Part shown: in pieces, positions 1-8,126 of the stretch
How the letters are laid out: every line of letters begins with the position of its first letter
Numbering within the stretch: position 1 is the first letter of the stretch
Assembly (NCBI GenBank): GCA_012842545.1
Contig: DUSQ01000035.1
Location: forward strand, 1-64,000
Length of the DNA stretch: 64,000 bases
Direction: 5' to 3'
Source of the DNA: Coprothermobacter sp.
Lineage (GTDB): Bacteria; Coprothermobacterota; Coprothermobacteria; Coprothermobacterales; Coprothermobacteraceae
Notes under the pieces: model-generated
What the model was told of the DNA's origin: nothing
Seen by the model: the letters and a program-made list of their open reading frames with translations, nothing else
Database searches by the model: none
Made by a program: the position numbers and the translations under genes

Positions 1-592
1 GGCTTACAAGATCACTGCCCACTGCTATTTTCTTTGACATGATGCTGGACGCAATTAGAGGCAGAGATTCTACAGTTGCAGTCACATCCCTTAGGCCGTA
101 AAGCTTCTTGTCCAAAGGTGCTAAACTTTCAGACTGCGAAACAATGGCAGCACCAACGCGCTTTAAAAGTTGCTTGAACTCTTCTGTGGAAAACTCGGTA
201 CGCAGCCCGGGAATGGACTCCAACTTGTCAATGGTTCCTCCTGTGTGTCCCAAACCACGACCACTCATCTTCGACACCACCAAGCCCGTTGAAGCTAAAA
301 GTGGTACTATGGCCAAAGACACTTTGTCGCCCACACCACCAGAAGAGTGCTTGTCCACCTTTATGCCATCAATGTCACTTAGATCTAACTTTTCGCCACT
401 GTCAACAATTTGCTCAGTTAACCAAAATGTCTCTTCATCGTCCAAGCCTCTTAAAAAAGCCGCCATTAACCAAGCTGAAACTTGGTAGTCAGCTACGTTA
501 CCTTTAAGGAATTGCGAAAAGAACTCCTTCATGGAATCTCTGGTGTGTTTCTCGCCATCTCGTTTTACTCTTATGAACTCTTGAGGCAGCAC
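1..592 (-). CDS. Pyrimidine-nucleoside (thymidine) phosphorylase, partial
   Basis: Phosphorolysis of thymidine or uridine to the free base and (deoxy)ribose 1-phosphate in the cytoplasm. About 197 residues are visible and the C-terminal half lies beyond the left edge (family about 430 residues). Read on the minus strand from a GTG at 592. Visible motifs are the phosphate-binding KHSSGGVGDK at residues 81-90 and the family signature SGRGLGHTGGTIDK at about 110-123. A GGAGGTGA ribosome site at 600-607 lies 7 bases upstream, and the GTG shares one base with the stop of the purine phosphorylase gene (TAGTG), so translation is probably coupled. The nearby TTG at 597 is followed at once by a stop and cannot be the start. 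With PNP and DeoB it forms a nucleoside salvage operon. Either pdp or deoA naming would fit. Confidence 0.93.
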   Translation of the reverse strand, partial: MLPQEFIRVKRDGEKHTRDSMKEFFSQFLKGNVADYQVSAWLMAAFLRGLDDEETFWLTEQIVDSGEKLDLSDIDGIKVDKHSSGGVGDKVSLAIVPLLASTGLVVSKMSGRGLGHTGGTIDKLESIPGLRTEFSTEEFKQLLKRVGAAIVSQSESLAPLDKKLYGLRDVTATVESLPLIASSIMSKKIAVGSDLVS

Positions 593-1413
593 TACAATGT
601 CACCTCCTGCAGAAGTTCCCAAATCAATTCACTAAGGGTATCGCTAGCTTTTTCAGCTGCTGCAAGTACCATTTCGTGACTGATCTCTTGGATGATATAT
701 GGCAGTGCCATATCGGTTATCACGGACACACCAAGTACTGGTAGGTTCATGTGGGCAGCTACAATGCATTCCGGTACAGTGCTCATACCCACTGCATCTG
801 CCCCAAATCCCTGCATCATCTTTAATTCAGCATGAGTCTCATAAGTAGGTCCGGAAACAGCCAAGTACACGCCCTCGCGCAGAGTTACCCCTTTTCGCAC
901 TGCTATCTGGCGCAGTTTGTTTATGTGCTCCTCGCTGTAGACGTGATAAAGGTCAACAAAACGGGGGCCCCATTCGTCTACATTAGGCCCTATTAACGGA
1001 TTCACACCCATGAAGTTAATGTGGTCGGTTATTAACATTAGATCGCCCACGTGAAACTTTGGATTTAAACCTCCTGCTGCATTGGTCACGATGAGTAACT
1101 TGGCTCCCAATAGTTTAGCCACTCTAACTGGGTATGTGACCTCTGCCATGCTGTACCCTTCATAATAATGAAATCTGCCACTAAAAGCCATGACTTTGTT
1201 GGCACCTATGTTACCCGAAAGCACTTCACCAGCATGGCCTTTTACAGTACTTTTCGGGAAATGAGGTATGTCGTTGTAAGGTATGCGAGCCTTAATGTCC
1301 ATTTTCTTAACCAAGTCACCCAGACCAGAACCTATTATTATGGCAACGTCTGGTCTGTCCATCTTCTTTTCTAAGAACTGAGTCGTTTCTTTTACCATGT
1401 CTCTGATGTCCAC
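592..1413 (-). CDS. Purine nucleoside phosphorylase (trimeric PNP/MTAP family)
   Basis: Phosphorolysis of purine nucleosides to base and (deoxy)ribose 1-phosphate, which DeoB next door isomerises. 273 residues from GTG at 1413, chosen because GGAGG sits about 10 bases upstream inside the end of deoB and deoB stops only 2 bases earlier; an in-frame upstream start at 1449 would overlap deoB by 34 bases. Motifs: phosphate loop GSGLG at about 28-32, RFHYYEGY at 80-87, VTNAAGG at about 109-115, and YETHAE plus GADAVGMSTVPE near residue 200. The purine loop reads VITDMA, with Asp where guanosine-specific trimeric PNPs have Asn; this could widen specificity to adenosine (inference). The length fits PunA-type enzymes. 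Confidence 0.93.
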   Translation of the reverse strand: MDIRDMVKETTQFLEKKMDRPDVAIIIGSGLGDLVKKMDIKARIPYNDIPHFPKSTVKGHAGEVLSGNIGANKVMAFSGRFHYYEGYSMAEVTYPVRVAKLLGAKLLIVTNAAGGLNPKFHVGDLMLITDHINFMGVNPLIGPNVDEWGPRFVDLYHVYSEEHINKLRQIAVRKGVTLREGVYLAVSGPTYETHAELKMMQGFGADAVGMSTVPECIVAAHMNLPVLGVSVITDMALPYIIQEISHEMVLAAAEKASDTLSELIWELLQEVTL

Positions 1414-1415
1414 TT

Positions 1416-2597
1416 TTATGCATCCTCCCTTAAAAGGTTTTTCCCCCATTTCTTCGGGGTTTCTACTCCAAGTGCATCTATAACTGTTTGGGCTATGTGC
1501 ACATATCCGCGAAGTGTTCCTAAAAAGCGGCTTTCAGAGAAACTCGGTGAGCAAGCTATGAAGGGTACGTATTCTCGCGTATGATCGGTGTGTTTAGGAA
1601 ACGTGGGGTCATTGCCATGATCCGCAGTTATGATAAGTAGGTCTTCATCTTTTAGATTACCATAAAGCATGGCTAATCCTTCATCGATCATCATTATGTT
1701 CTCGTAATATCCCTCAACGTTTCTCCTGTGCCCATAGACCATATCAGAATCTACCAAGTTAGCAAAAACCAGCCCATGTTCTCCAAACGTTTTAGATAAC
1801 TCTTGCAACTTCTTAATACCATCGGCGTCACTTTCTGTGTGCACACTTTGGGAGATTCCCCTGCCGGCAAATAGATCATGAATCTTTCCTACGGCGACTA
1901 CGGGTATTCCCTTCTGAGTAAGTTCGTCGAGTATGGTGTGACCCAGTGGAGGCAAAGAAAAATCGTGCCTTCTTGGCGTACGGTAAAATTCCCCTGGCTT
2001 TCCTGCAAATGGCCTGGCTATGACTCTCGCAACAGCATGATCACCAGTTAGAAGCTCTCGAGCAATTTCGCACATTCGGTAAAGTTCTTCTACTGGTATG
2101 ATTTCCTCGTGAGCAGCTATCTGGAATACGGAATCTGCTGAAGTGTAGACAATGGGATAACCAGTGCGCATATGTTCCTCGCCCAACTGCTTGATTATCT
2201 CCGTTCCCGAGGCAGGAAAATTACCAAGCGTTTTTCTGCCAATTCTTCGTTCAAATTCCTCTATGATCTCGGGCGGAAAGCCGTGTGGATAGGTGGGAAA
2301 TGGTGTGGTCATGACTAATCCTGCAATTTCCCAATGTCCAGTAGTAGAATCCTTCCCCTTAGAGAGTTCCTGCATTCTCGCTACCACACTTGGATATTGG
2401 ATTGGCTCTCCCTTCAGTAGTTGGCCAAGTCCTCTGGTCCACAAGAAAGCAGGAACAGGTCTATCGCCGACGACGTGCAGTGCCGTATTTAAACTGGGAT
2501 CGTCTCCGTATTCTGCCCAATCAGGTTCTGATCCCACACCGAAGCTGTCAATGACAACCAAGAAAACACGATTAAATGCTCTCTCTTTCATCGTCAT
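1416..2597 (-). CDS. deoB: Phosphopentomutase
   Basis: Interconverts (deoxy)ribose 1-phosphate and 5-phosphate, feeding sugar released by the two neighbouring nucleoside phosphorylases into the pentose phosphate pathway. 393 residues, normal for DeoB. It belongs to the alkaline-phosphatase superfamily: the N-terminal metal site VVIDSFGVGSEPDW, DSTTGHWE near residue 85, and the C-terminal TADHGNDPT and HTDHTREYVPF carry the Asp and His metal ligands. ATG at 2597, with ATG at 2591 as an alternative; GGAGGCG lies about 10 bases upstream inside the recombinase gene, which it overlaps by 26 bases. It is the first salvage gene after xer and nudix in the same run. Confidence 0.95.
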   Translation of the reverse strand: MTMKERAFNRVFLVVIDSFGVGSEPDWAEYGDDPSLNTALHVVGDRPVPAFLWTRGLGQLLKGEPIQYPSVVARMQELSKGKDSTTGHWEIAGLVMTTPFPTYPHGFPPEIIEEFERRIGRKTLGNFPASGTEIIKQLGEEHMRTGYPIVYTSADSVFQIAAHEEIIPVEELYRMCEIARELLTGDHAVARVIARPFAGKPGEFYRTPRRHDFSLPPLGHTILDELTQKGIPVVAVGKIHDLFAGRGISQSVHTESDADGIKKLQELSKTFGEHGLVFANLVDSDMVYGHRRNVEGYYENIMMIDEGLAMLYGNLKDEDLLIITADHGNDPTFPKHTDHTREYVPFIACSPSFSESRFLGTLRGYVHIAQTVIDALGVETPKKWGKNLLREDA

Positions 2598-3441
2598 GTA
2601 TGTTTTCGCCTCCTAATAAACTCTTTTCTTCCACGAGCTCCTTGAGAGCTTCACGGTAAACATGGGTGTAACGTTGGGTTGTTGTTATATCGCTGTGTCC
2701 AAGGGATTCTTGCACAACCCTGATGTCAGCGTAGTTCGTAAGTTCCGTAGCGAAAGCATGCCTGAGAATGTGAGGGTGAGTGCCCAGAAGAGCTCTGGTC
2801 TTTCGCCACAACCAGGCTCTGGATCTCCTTTTTCCTTTTTTGTCACAAAATACATATGAACCCTTCCTTTTAAGTGACTCAACATCCATTCTAATAGCTT
2901 CCGATACCGGTAACATCCGTTGCTTTCCACCTTTCCCTCTTACTAACATGTAGTCATCTCCGATGTCTGACCAACGAAGTTCCAACACCTCTGAAGCTCG
3001 TAAACCGCAATGGAGCATTAACCTTAACGCCAATCTTACTTCGTGATCTTGTACTTCGCTTACAAGTTGGTCAAGATCATTCCAGTTAGGCACTTGCATG
3101 ACCTTTTGAGGTATTTTCACTTTTGGCCTTTCAAATTCAAACGGTATGCCCTGTCTTCTAAGGAAGGCAGAAAAAGATGAAACTGCTGAGAGCTTTCTTG
3201 CTACAGTTGAAGGAGAAAGTCCCTTATCGTGAAGGAACTGTTTAAACGAATCAATGTCGGTGGAATGCTCTTGGTCCACAAAGGAGAAAAAATCATTAAT
3301 ATCCTTCAGGTAAGAGCGTACCGTCCTGGGTGAGGCTTGCTTTCTTAAAACGAGCCACTGTTCATAGTTTTCAATAAGCCTTTGTCTTTGCTCAAGTAGA
3401 GTGACAACAATGTCTTCATGTCCTTGTGTTCCAGCTTCCAT
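2572..3441 (-). CDS. Xer-type tyrosine recombinase (XerC/XerD-like)
   Basis: Site-specific tyrosine recombinase, probably for chromosome dimer resolution. 289 residues: an N-terminal SAM-like DNA-binding domain (about 20-105) and a C-terminal catalytic domain. Catalytic residues visible are Arg in GLRASEVLELRW, Lys in VRGKGGKQRMLPV, HILRH, the second His in SLGHSDITTTQRYTHV and the Tyr nucleophile of that same motif. Size and architecture match XerC/XerD rather than phage integrases. ATG 3441 is the only plausible start, but it overlaps the Nudix gene by 97 bases and has only a weak ribosome site, so the start is uncertain. No adjacent dif-like site was identified. Translation of deoB starts inside its last codons. 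Confidence 0.88.
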   Translation of the reverse strand: MEAGTQGHEDIVVTLLEQRQRLIENYEQWLVLRKQASPRTVRSYLKDINDFFSFVDQEHSTDIDSFKQFLHDKGLSPSTVARKLSAVSSFSAFLRRQGIPFEFERPKVKIPQKVMQVPNWNDLDQLVSEVQDHEVRLALRLMLHCGLRASEVLELRWSDIGDDYMLVRGKGGKQRMLPVSEAIRMDVESLKRKGSYVFCDKKGKRRSRAWLWRKTRALLGTHPHILRHAFATELTNYADIRVVQESLGHSDITTTQRYTHVYREALKELVEEKSLLGGENIHDDERESI

Positions 3442-3860
3442 ACATCTTCAATTTTAAGCGCAAAAGGCTCCAATTCTTCACTAGTGTCGTTCTTTTTAAG
3501 TTCGCTGTTATCAGCTTCCACAAAAAAAAGGTATATGACTTCGTCGCTGTAACCAGGTGTAGGGTAGAAAGAACCAAGAAAAACAATACTTTTAACAGTA
3601 AGTCCTACCTCCTCCATAACCTCTCTTTCCACTGCGCTTACCAACTCTTCATTCTGTTCAACAATGCCAGCCACAATTTCCCAGATACATTCTTCCACGC
3701 CAGGACGCTTATGCTTCACCAGAACTATCTTCTGCTGACTGCACCAATAAATCAAGGCGCCCACAGCCGGCGGGCGCCTCACAATTTCGTATTTTCCTCG
3801 TATCAGCTCTACCTGGAGAAACTTTCCCTTAAATAATGTTTTTGGCGAATTCATATCCAA
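3345..3860 (-). CDS. Nudix hydrolase, ADP-ribose pyrophosphatase-like
   Basis: Hydrolyses a nucleoside diphosphate linked to another group, most likely ADP-ribose. 171 residues. The Nudix box (consensus GX5EX7REUXEEXGU) is intact at about residues 65-87: it starts GIVEQNEE and ends REVMEEVGL. The following GSFYPTPGYSDEVIYLFF segment is typical of the NudF/ADP-ribose subgroup. It overlaps the gamma subunit gene upstream by 32 bases and xer downstream by 97 bases. The start could be ATG 3860 or ATG 3854; neither has a strong ribosome site. The role in the nucleoside salvage run may be clearing ADP-ribose, but context alone does not prove this. Confidence 0.9.
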   Translation of the reverse strand: MDMNSPKTLFKGKFLQVELIRGKYEIVRRPPAVGALIYWCSQQKIVLVKHKRPGVEECIWEIVAGIVEQNEELVSAVEREVMEEVGLTVKSIVFLGSFYPTPGYSDEVIYLFFVEADNSELKKNDTSEELEPFALKIEDVWKLEHKDMKTLLSLYLSKDKGLLKTMNSGSF

Positions 3861-4377
3861 GTTCTATGGCCTTTTTGTTAGTTTCAACCAACTGCGGACG
3901 CTTATCACCAACTTTTTCTACCATGGCTTGCTCTAACTCTTCCAATGTGAAAATGTCTTTCCAAAGCCAACCTATAACTCCGAGCATGACCATGTTTGCA
4001 CTTCTCTGTGAACCAGCTTGCTCTGCAAGTTCATTTGCTGGGACCTTTAAGTAATTCACATCAGTGCGTTTGGGTTCCATGGTGATAAGTGTGCTGTTCA
4101 AAATAACCGTGCCATTTGGCTCTACCATTTTTTCAAACTTTTCCATGGAAGGGTTATTCATGATAATAGTGTACATGGGCTTATCCACCACAGGAGATCC
4201 AATTTCTTCATCAGAAATTACCACTGTGCAGTTTGCCGTACCACCACGCTGCTCGGGACCATATGAAGGCAACCAGGTAGCATTTAGTTGTTTCTCAGTT
4301 GCTGCAAGTGCCAGAATCTGCCCAAGCAGCATAACGCCTTGACCTCCAAACCCAGCTACGACTAAGTTGCGCGTCAT
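3829..4377 (-). CDS. 2-oxoacid:ferredoxin oxidoreductase, gamma subunit
   Basis: Gamma subunit of a four-subunit CoA-acylating 2-oxoacid:ferredoxin oxidoreductase. 182 residues, usual for the separate gamma chain. N-terminal GFGGQGVMLLGQ and YGPEQRGGTANCTVVIS (about 40-56) are hallmark motifs of the family. The ATG overlaps the beta-subunit stop by 4 bases (ATGA), so translation is coupled. Order delta, alpha, beta, gamma matches Vor/Kor operons. Next to butyrate kinase and phosphate butyryltransferase genes, branched-chain 2-oxoacids are the likely substrates; 2-oxoglutarate or pyruvate cannot be excluded from sequence. Confidence 0.92.
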   Translation of the reverse strand: MTRNLVVAGFGGQGVMLLGQILALAATEKQLNATWLPSYGPEQRGGTANCTVVISDEEIGSPVVDKPMYTIIMNNPSMEKFEKMVEPNGTVILNSTLITMEPKRTDVNYLKVPANELAEQAGSQRSANMVMLGVIGWLWKDIFTLEELEQAMVEKVGDKRPQLVETNKKAIELGYEFAKNII

Positions 4378-5126
4378 CTTGTCTCACTCCCTTTTACATC
4401 CTTCTTAATCCCCAGCGGGTACGTCTTCACCATTTCATTCTTGGCAAATTCGCTCGCTTCTACGGGAGTCATCCCCCAGTTGGTCGGGCAAGTACCAACT
4501 ACTTCAATGAAGGTGAAACCTTCGCCCTTCATCTGGAGTTCAAAAGCATGTTTGATATGGTTTTTGGTCTCTGTAATGGCTCTGGGATTAAAGAGAGCAC
4601 TTCGGGCTGCAAAGGCCGTACCATCCTGAAGGGCAATAGTTTCTGCCATTTTTACCGGATAGCCCTCACGTTTAGGATCTCTTCCATAAGGTGACGTAGT
4701 GGTTTTCATACCCAGCAATGTGGTGGGAGCCATCTGACCACCTGTCATGCCGTAAATTGCATTGTTGTACATGAACGTGGTCACATTTACTCCCCGAATA
4801 GCGCCATAGAGTGTTTCAGCAAGACCGATGGATGCAGCATCTCCGTCTCCCTGATAGGTAAATACCAAGACGTCGGGATGAGCCAGTTTTATGCCTGTAG
4901 CTATGGCCACTGCACGCCCATGTGGAGCCTCTATCCAATCAATGTCCAGGTAGTTGTATGCCATGACAGCACACCCCACTGGTGCCACGCCTACAGTCTT
5001 GTCAGCCAGTTTCATTTCGTCAAGAACTTCAGCAATGAGAGCATGCAGTATGCCGTGGTGACAACCAGGGCAATAGTGATTCACCACCTTTTCCAATGTT
5101 TTTGGTCTCTCATAAACTATCTTCAT
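4374..5126 (-). CDS. 2-oxoacid:ferredoxin oxidoreductase, beta subunit (TPP-binding)
   Basis: Binds thiamine diphosphate and carries out decarboxylation of the 2-oxoacid. About 250 residues. The TPP motif runs from GDGDAASIG (near residue 93) to YNNAIYGMTGGQMAP; the N-terminal YCPGCHHG supplies two of the usual Cys residues, with His replacing the Gly of the common CPGCGHG. I chose ATG 5126 because AGAGGGTGAT lies 8-9 bases upstream; GTG 5135 and ATG 5132 are possible, but the ribosome site would be too close. The alpha stop (TGA at 5134-5132) lies just before it. Resembles KorB/VorA-type chains. Confidence 0.93.
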   Translation of the reverse strand: MKIVYERPKTLEKVVNHYCPGCHHGILHALIAEVLDEMKLADKTVGVAPVGCAVMAYNYLDIDWIEAPHGRAVAIATGIKLAHPDVLVFTYQGDGDAASIGLAETLYGAIRGVNVTTFMYNNAIYGMTGGQMAPTTLLGMKTTTSPYGRDPKREGYPVKMAETIALQDGTAFAARSALFNPRAITETKNHIKHAFELQMKGEGFTFIEVVGTCPTNWGMTPVEASEFAKNEMVKTYPLGIKKDVKGSETR

Positions 5127-5131
5127 GCACA

Positions 5132-6187
5132 TCACCCTCTTAGTATTTGCTCAATTTCGGAAGGCGTGAACGTTGTTCCGCCTGGGTGTCCATGGAACTC
5201 GTATTCTTTGTTGGGATCGAACACGTTTAACTTCACATCTTCGATCATTTGGCCAGCAGACATTTCCAGTACCACAATGCGCTTTGCATTTACAGCTTTC
5301 TGTGCCAATGCCTTGCCGGGGAACGGCCATATGGTTATAGGCCTGAATAAACCAATACTTTTCCCTTCAGCAAGCATCTTCTTGAGAGCCGACATGGTAA
5401 CCCTTGCTACCGTCCCATACGCAACTACAAGTGTCTCAGGGGCTTCCACACCTACGTAGTCGTATCGCGGTTCTTTCTCTTCTATTTCATGGTATTTTGC
5501 TTGCAGACGCCAGTTAATGGCTTCGAGTTTTTCTGGATCCAGCTCCAGCGATGTGTTTACGTTCTTTTTGTACCCATGGCGGAACTTCCCACTAAGAGCC
5601 CAATTTGGCAAAGGAACTTCATCTGGATTAACAAAATACGGGAATTCCACAGCTTCCATCATCTGACCAATTAGACCATCTATGGCAATCACAACGGGGT
5701 TTCTGTACTTAAAAGCAGTTTCAAATGCTATTGGCATGATGTTGATCACTTCTTGTATGGTGTAAGGTGCGAACACAATCAAGTGATAGTCACCATGCCC
5801 GCCGCCTTTGGTTAGTTGAAAATAATCACTTTGTGCAGCCTGAATATCACCCAAGCCTGGACCACCACGTACGGCATCCACAAATAAGCCGGGAACTTCG
5901 GCGCCCGCCATGTAAGAAAGCGCTTCTTGCATGAGAGATATGCCAGGACTGCTGGAAGCCGTCATGGCATATTTTCCTGCTGCTGCTGCACCATAAACCA
6001 TGTTAGATGCAGCAAGCTCCGATTCAGCCTGAATGAATGTTCCTCCAACCTGTGGTAAGCGATACGCCATGTACTCTGCAATCTCACTAGCAGGTGTTAT
6101 TGGATAACCAAAATACAATCTACATCCGGCCCTTACCGCAGCTTCGCCAACAGCTTCGTTACCTTTCATCAATATGCGTTCGCTCAT
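5132..6187 (-). CDS. vorB: 2-oxoacid:ferredoxin oxidoreductase, alpha subunit (VorB-like)
   Basis: Alpha chain of the CoA-acylating 2-oxoacid:ferredoxin oxidoreductase; supplies the pyrimidine-binding half of the TPP site and the CoA domain. 351 residues, like VorB (2-ketoisovalerate:ferredoxin oxidoreductase). Motifs: GNEAVGEAAVRAG near the N-terminus, YFGYPITPASEI (about 25-36), ESELAASNMVYGAAAAG, and TASSSPGISLMQEALSYM, all typical. The ATG overlaps the ferredoxin-subunit stop (ATGA), with GGAGAAGG as ribosome site. Assignment to branched-chain 2-oxoacids rests on similarity to VorB and on the Buk/Ptb neighbours. Confidence 0.93.
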   Translation of the reverse strand: MSERILMKGNEAVGEAAVRAGCRLYFGYPITPASEIAEYMAYRLPQVGGTFIQAESELAASNMVYGAAAAGKYAMTASSSPGISLMQEALSYMAGAEVPGLFVDAVRGGPGLGDIQAAQSDYFQLTKGGGHGDYHLIVFAPYTIQEVINIMPIAFETAFKYRNPVVIAIDGLIGQMMEAVEFPYFVNPDEVPLPNWALSGKFRHGYKKNVNTSLELDPEKLEAINWRLQAKYHEIEEKEPRYDYVGVEAPETLVVAYGTVARVTMSALKKMLAEGKSIGLFRPITIWPFPGKALAQKAVNAKRIVVLEMSAGQMIEDVKLNVFDPNKEYEFHGHPGGTTFTPSEIEQILRG

Positions 6188-6417
6188 GCCTTCTCCACCT
6201 CCGGCTTGTAAACAGCAATGGCCCTTTCAGGGCATGTCATAGCACAAAAGCCACAACTTATGCATTTTTCATTGTCAAAGAGCTCTGCGGGGTGAAAACC
6301 CTTACTGTTTATCTTGCTAGAAATCCTGAGCACATGCACGGGACAAATTGCAACACAGAGCTCACACTGCTTGCACAGCTCTTCATCAATGACAACTTTC
6401 AGAGCCTGTTCACTCAT
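6184..6417 (-). CDS. 2-oxoacid:ferredoxin oxidoreductase, delta subunit (2[4Fe-4S] ferredoxin)
   Basis: 77-residue ferredoxin-like subunit that passes electrons from the TPP site to soluble ferredoxin. Two four-cysteine motifs are complete: Cys15, 18, 21, 25 (CKQCELCVAICP) and Cys52, 55, 58, 62 (CISCGFCAMTCP), each ligating a [4Fe-4S] cluster. First gene of the delta-alpha-beta-gamma set, starting 4 bases after the P-loop ATPase gene with GGAGGTG upstream. Two soluble one-cluster ferredoxins at 32.7 and 33.4 kb are candidate acceptors. Confidence 0.94.
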   Translation of the reverse strand: MSEQALKVVIDEELCKQCELCVAICPVHVLRISSKINSKGFHPAELFDNEKCISCGFCAMTCPERAIAVYKPEVEKA

Positions 6418-6421
6418 GCTC

Positions 6422-7054
6422 TTACACCTCCATTTGCAAATATCTTTTTATTGGGAAAAGTGGTAAATCTACCACCCTCTCGACCTCTTCAGCTACCTGT
6501 TCCAGCACAACCAAGATGCTGGGTTCAGGCAAGTGCATCTCTTTATAAAGTTCCATACCATGTAGAATCACGTTTGTATCTGTATCATCCAAGAGATGCG
6601 GGTTCAGAATAAACTTTGGGGTCTCTGGCAACATGGAAAGAACACGTCGAACTAGAAACTCCGCTTGTGGCCTGTAGGGGTTAACCACCACATAAAACAG
6701 TATATTCCTGTCTCGGAGCAAGTTCTTTATGGTAGTTAGAGGCACTAGTCCCAATTCGCCTCCACCCATGTCCAGAACCACCTTAAGCCCCTGATCCAGC
6801 CAGACTTCAGGAGTGTACTCAATTACGGGTGTATCCATGTATTTCCACTGGGGATTGATGTTTCCTTCCCTTCGGTCACCCATTGCCACATCTCGAGCCC
6901 TCATCAAGGGCTTATACATATCGGCATCGTAAACTTGAACATTATCAAATGTGGCTACCAGATTAAGGGCAATTTCCGTTTTCCCTGAACCTCGCGGTCC
7001 CGTTAGTGCAATCAAGCTTTCATCATCAAAAAAAGTACTCAGTTCAGCAATCAT
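6422..7054 (-). CDS. P-loop ATPase of unknown function in the vor/buk operon
   Basis: I do not recognise the exact family. 210 residues, soluble, no membrane segment. Walker A GPRGSGKT at residues 19-26, a putative switch with VYDADMYKP near 40, and a hydrophobic strand ending VVLDMGGGELG near residue 95 that could be Walker B or switch II, as in SIMIBI (MinD/ParA/CobB-like) NTPases. The deviant Walker A lysine of MinD (KGGxGKT) is absent. It sits between butyrate kinase (1 base gap) and the ferredoxin subunit (4 bases), so it is almost certainly co-translated with them. A maturation, metal or cofactor delivery role for the oxidoreductase is possible but unsupported. Confidence 0.75.
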   Translation of the reverse strand: MIAELSTFFDDESLIALTGPRGSGKTEIALNLVATFDNVQVYDADMYKPLMRARDVAMGDRREGNINPQWKYMDTPVIEYTPEVWLDQGLKVVLDMGGGELGLVPLTTIKNLLRDRNILFYVVVNPYRPQAEFLVRRVLSMLPETPKFILNPHLLDDTDTNVILHGMELYKEMHLPEPSILVVLEQVAEEVERVVDLPLFPIKRYLQMEV

Positions 7055-7055
7055 G

Positions 7056-8126
7056 TTAATAAGCCTTTGGTTCCTCCTGTCCCTTTAGTACTCTGATAGC
7101 GCCTTCAGCTAAGGCTAGCATTTCATCTTCACCAGGTACAACAAAAACGGGCGCTATCCAGAGAACCCTTTCTTGTATTTGATCCACCAGCTCTGGGATG
7201 TATGCTAGCCCACCAGTTATGACGATTCCGTCAACTTTGCCTTCCAGTGCCACAGCCATCTGAGCGATCCACTTGCTTATTTGATAGGCAGTAGCTCTTA
7301 AAATGAGTGATGCTTGTTCATCTCCGTCTTTAACACGCTGCTCAAGTTCCCTACCGCTATTTGTTCCTAAATGAGCTACCCAGCCACCCTTTCCGATAAG
7401 TCTCTTAGAAAACTCTTTTTTATCTGGCTTGTGCTCATAAAGGTAGTCCGCCAATTTCATAATGGGCAAGGTTCCAGCTCTTTCAGGACTCATGGGGCCT
7501 TCTCCGCCAAGAGCGTTATTCACATCCACAACCCGTCCCTTCCTATGAGCGCCAATACTGATGCCCCCACCCAGGTGCGCTACTATGAGATTAAGCTCTT
7601 CATAAGGTAGAGAGAAAAAATCTCTCGCCACACGACGGGCTACGGCTTTTTGGTTCAGTGCGTGAAAAATACTCTTTCTGGGAAGTTCAGGCCAACCACT
7701 AAACCTGGAAATGTCATCCATCTCGTCGACTACTACTGGATCAACAATGAAAGCAGGGCACCCAACCTTCGACGCTATGGCGTGCGCAATGGGAGCCCCC
7801 AAGTTTGATGCATGTTCGCCATAACGTGCATCCATGAGCTCTTTAAGCATGGTTTCGTTAACAGCATATACGCCACTGGAGATTGGGCGTAGCAAGCCAC
7901 CACGTCCCACCACTGCGTCCAGGGTTTTCAAATCACTACCGTGCTTTTTTACAGCTTTTTCCACCTCTGATGCCCTCAGTTCAAACTGAGCAGCAATACT
8001 GGGAAACTGTGACAACGTCGCAGCGTCATGTTCAACGGAGTCCTTCCAAACCAGTTTATCGTCATCAAACCAGGCAACTTTCGTACTTGTCGAGCCTGGG
8101 TTAATGGTCAGTATCTGGAATCCCAT
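7056..8126 (-). CDS. buk: Butyrate (branched-chain fatty acid) kinase, copy 1
   Basis: Converts an acyl phosphate plus ADP to the free acid and ATP. 356 residues, acetokinase (ASKHA) family. Motifs: N-terminal NPGSTSTKVAWF, GRGGLLRPI near 75, IVAHLGGGISIGAHRKG near 190, and C-terminal ITGGLAYIPELV. The ATG shares one base with the ptb stop (TAATG). The Lys after NPGSTST is typical of butyrate kinases. Together with Ptb it should yield ATP from isobutyryl-, isovaleryl- or butyryl-CoA made by the Vor enzyme. A second copy lies on the other side of ptb. Confidence 0.92.
   Translation of the reverse strand: MGFQILTINPGSTSTKVAWFDDDKLVWKDSVEHDAATLSQFPSIAAQFELRASEVEKAVKKHGSDLKTLDAVVGRGGLLRPISSGVYAVNETMLKELMDARYGEHASNLGAPIAHAIASKVGCPAFIVDPVVVDEMDDISRFSGWPELPRKSIFHALNQKAVARRVARDFFSLPYEELNLIVAHLGGGISIGAHRKGRVVDVNNALGGEGPMSPERAGTLPIMKLADYLYEHKPDKKEFSKRLIGKGGWVAHLGTNSGRELEQRVKDGDEQASLILRATAYQISKWIAQMAVALEGKVDGIVITGGLAYIPELVDQIQERVLWIAPVFVVPGEDEMLALAEGAIRVLKGQEEPKAY

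Noticed and set aside
2572..3441. Mobile element around the tyrosine recombinase
   Set aside because: No direct repeats, tRNA target or phage genes are nearby; the gene lies within a housekeeping run.
3426..3836. 136-codon plus-strand open frame
   Set aside because: Antisense to the Nudix gene, whose Nudix box is intact.
4878..5459. 193-codon plus-strand open frame
   Set aside because: Lies opposite the strongly conserved alpha and beta oxidoreductase genes, has no recognisable domain and no ribosome site; it is a shadow frame.
6094..6612. 172-codon plus-strand open frame
   Set aside because: Antisense to three conserved genes, composition atypical, no family match visible.
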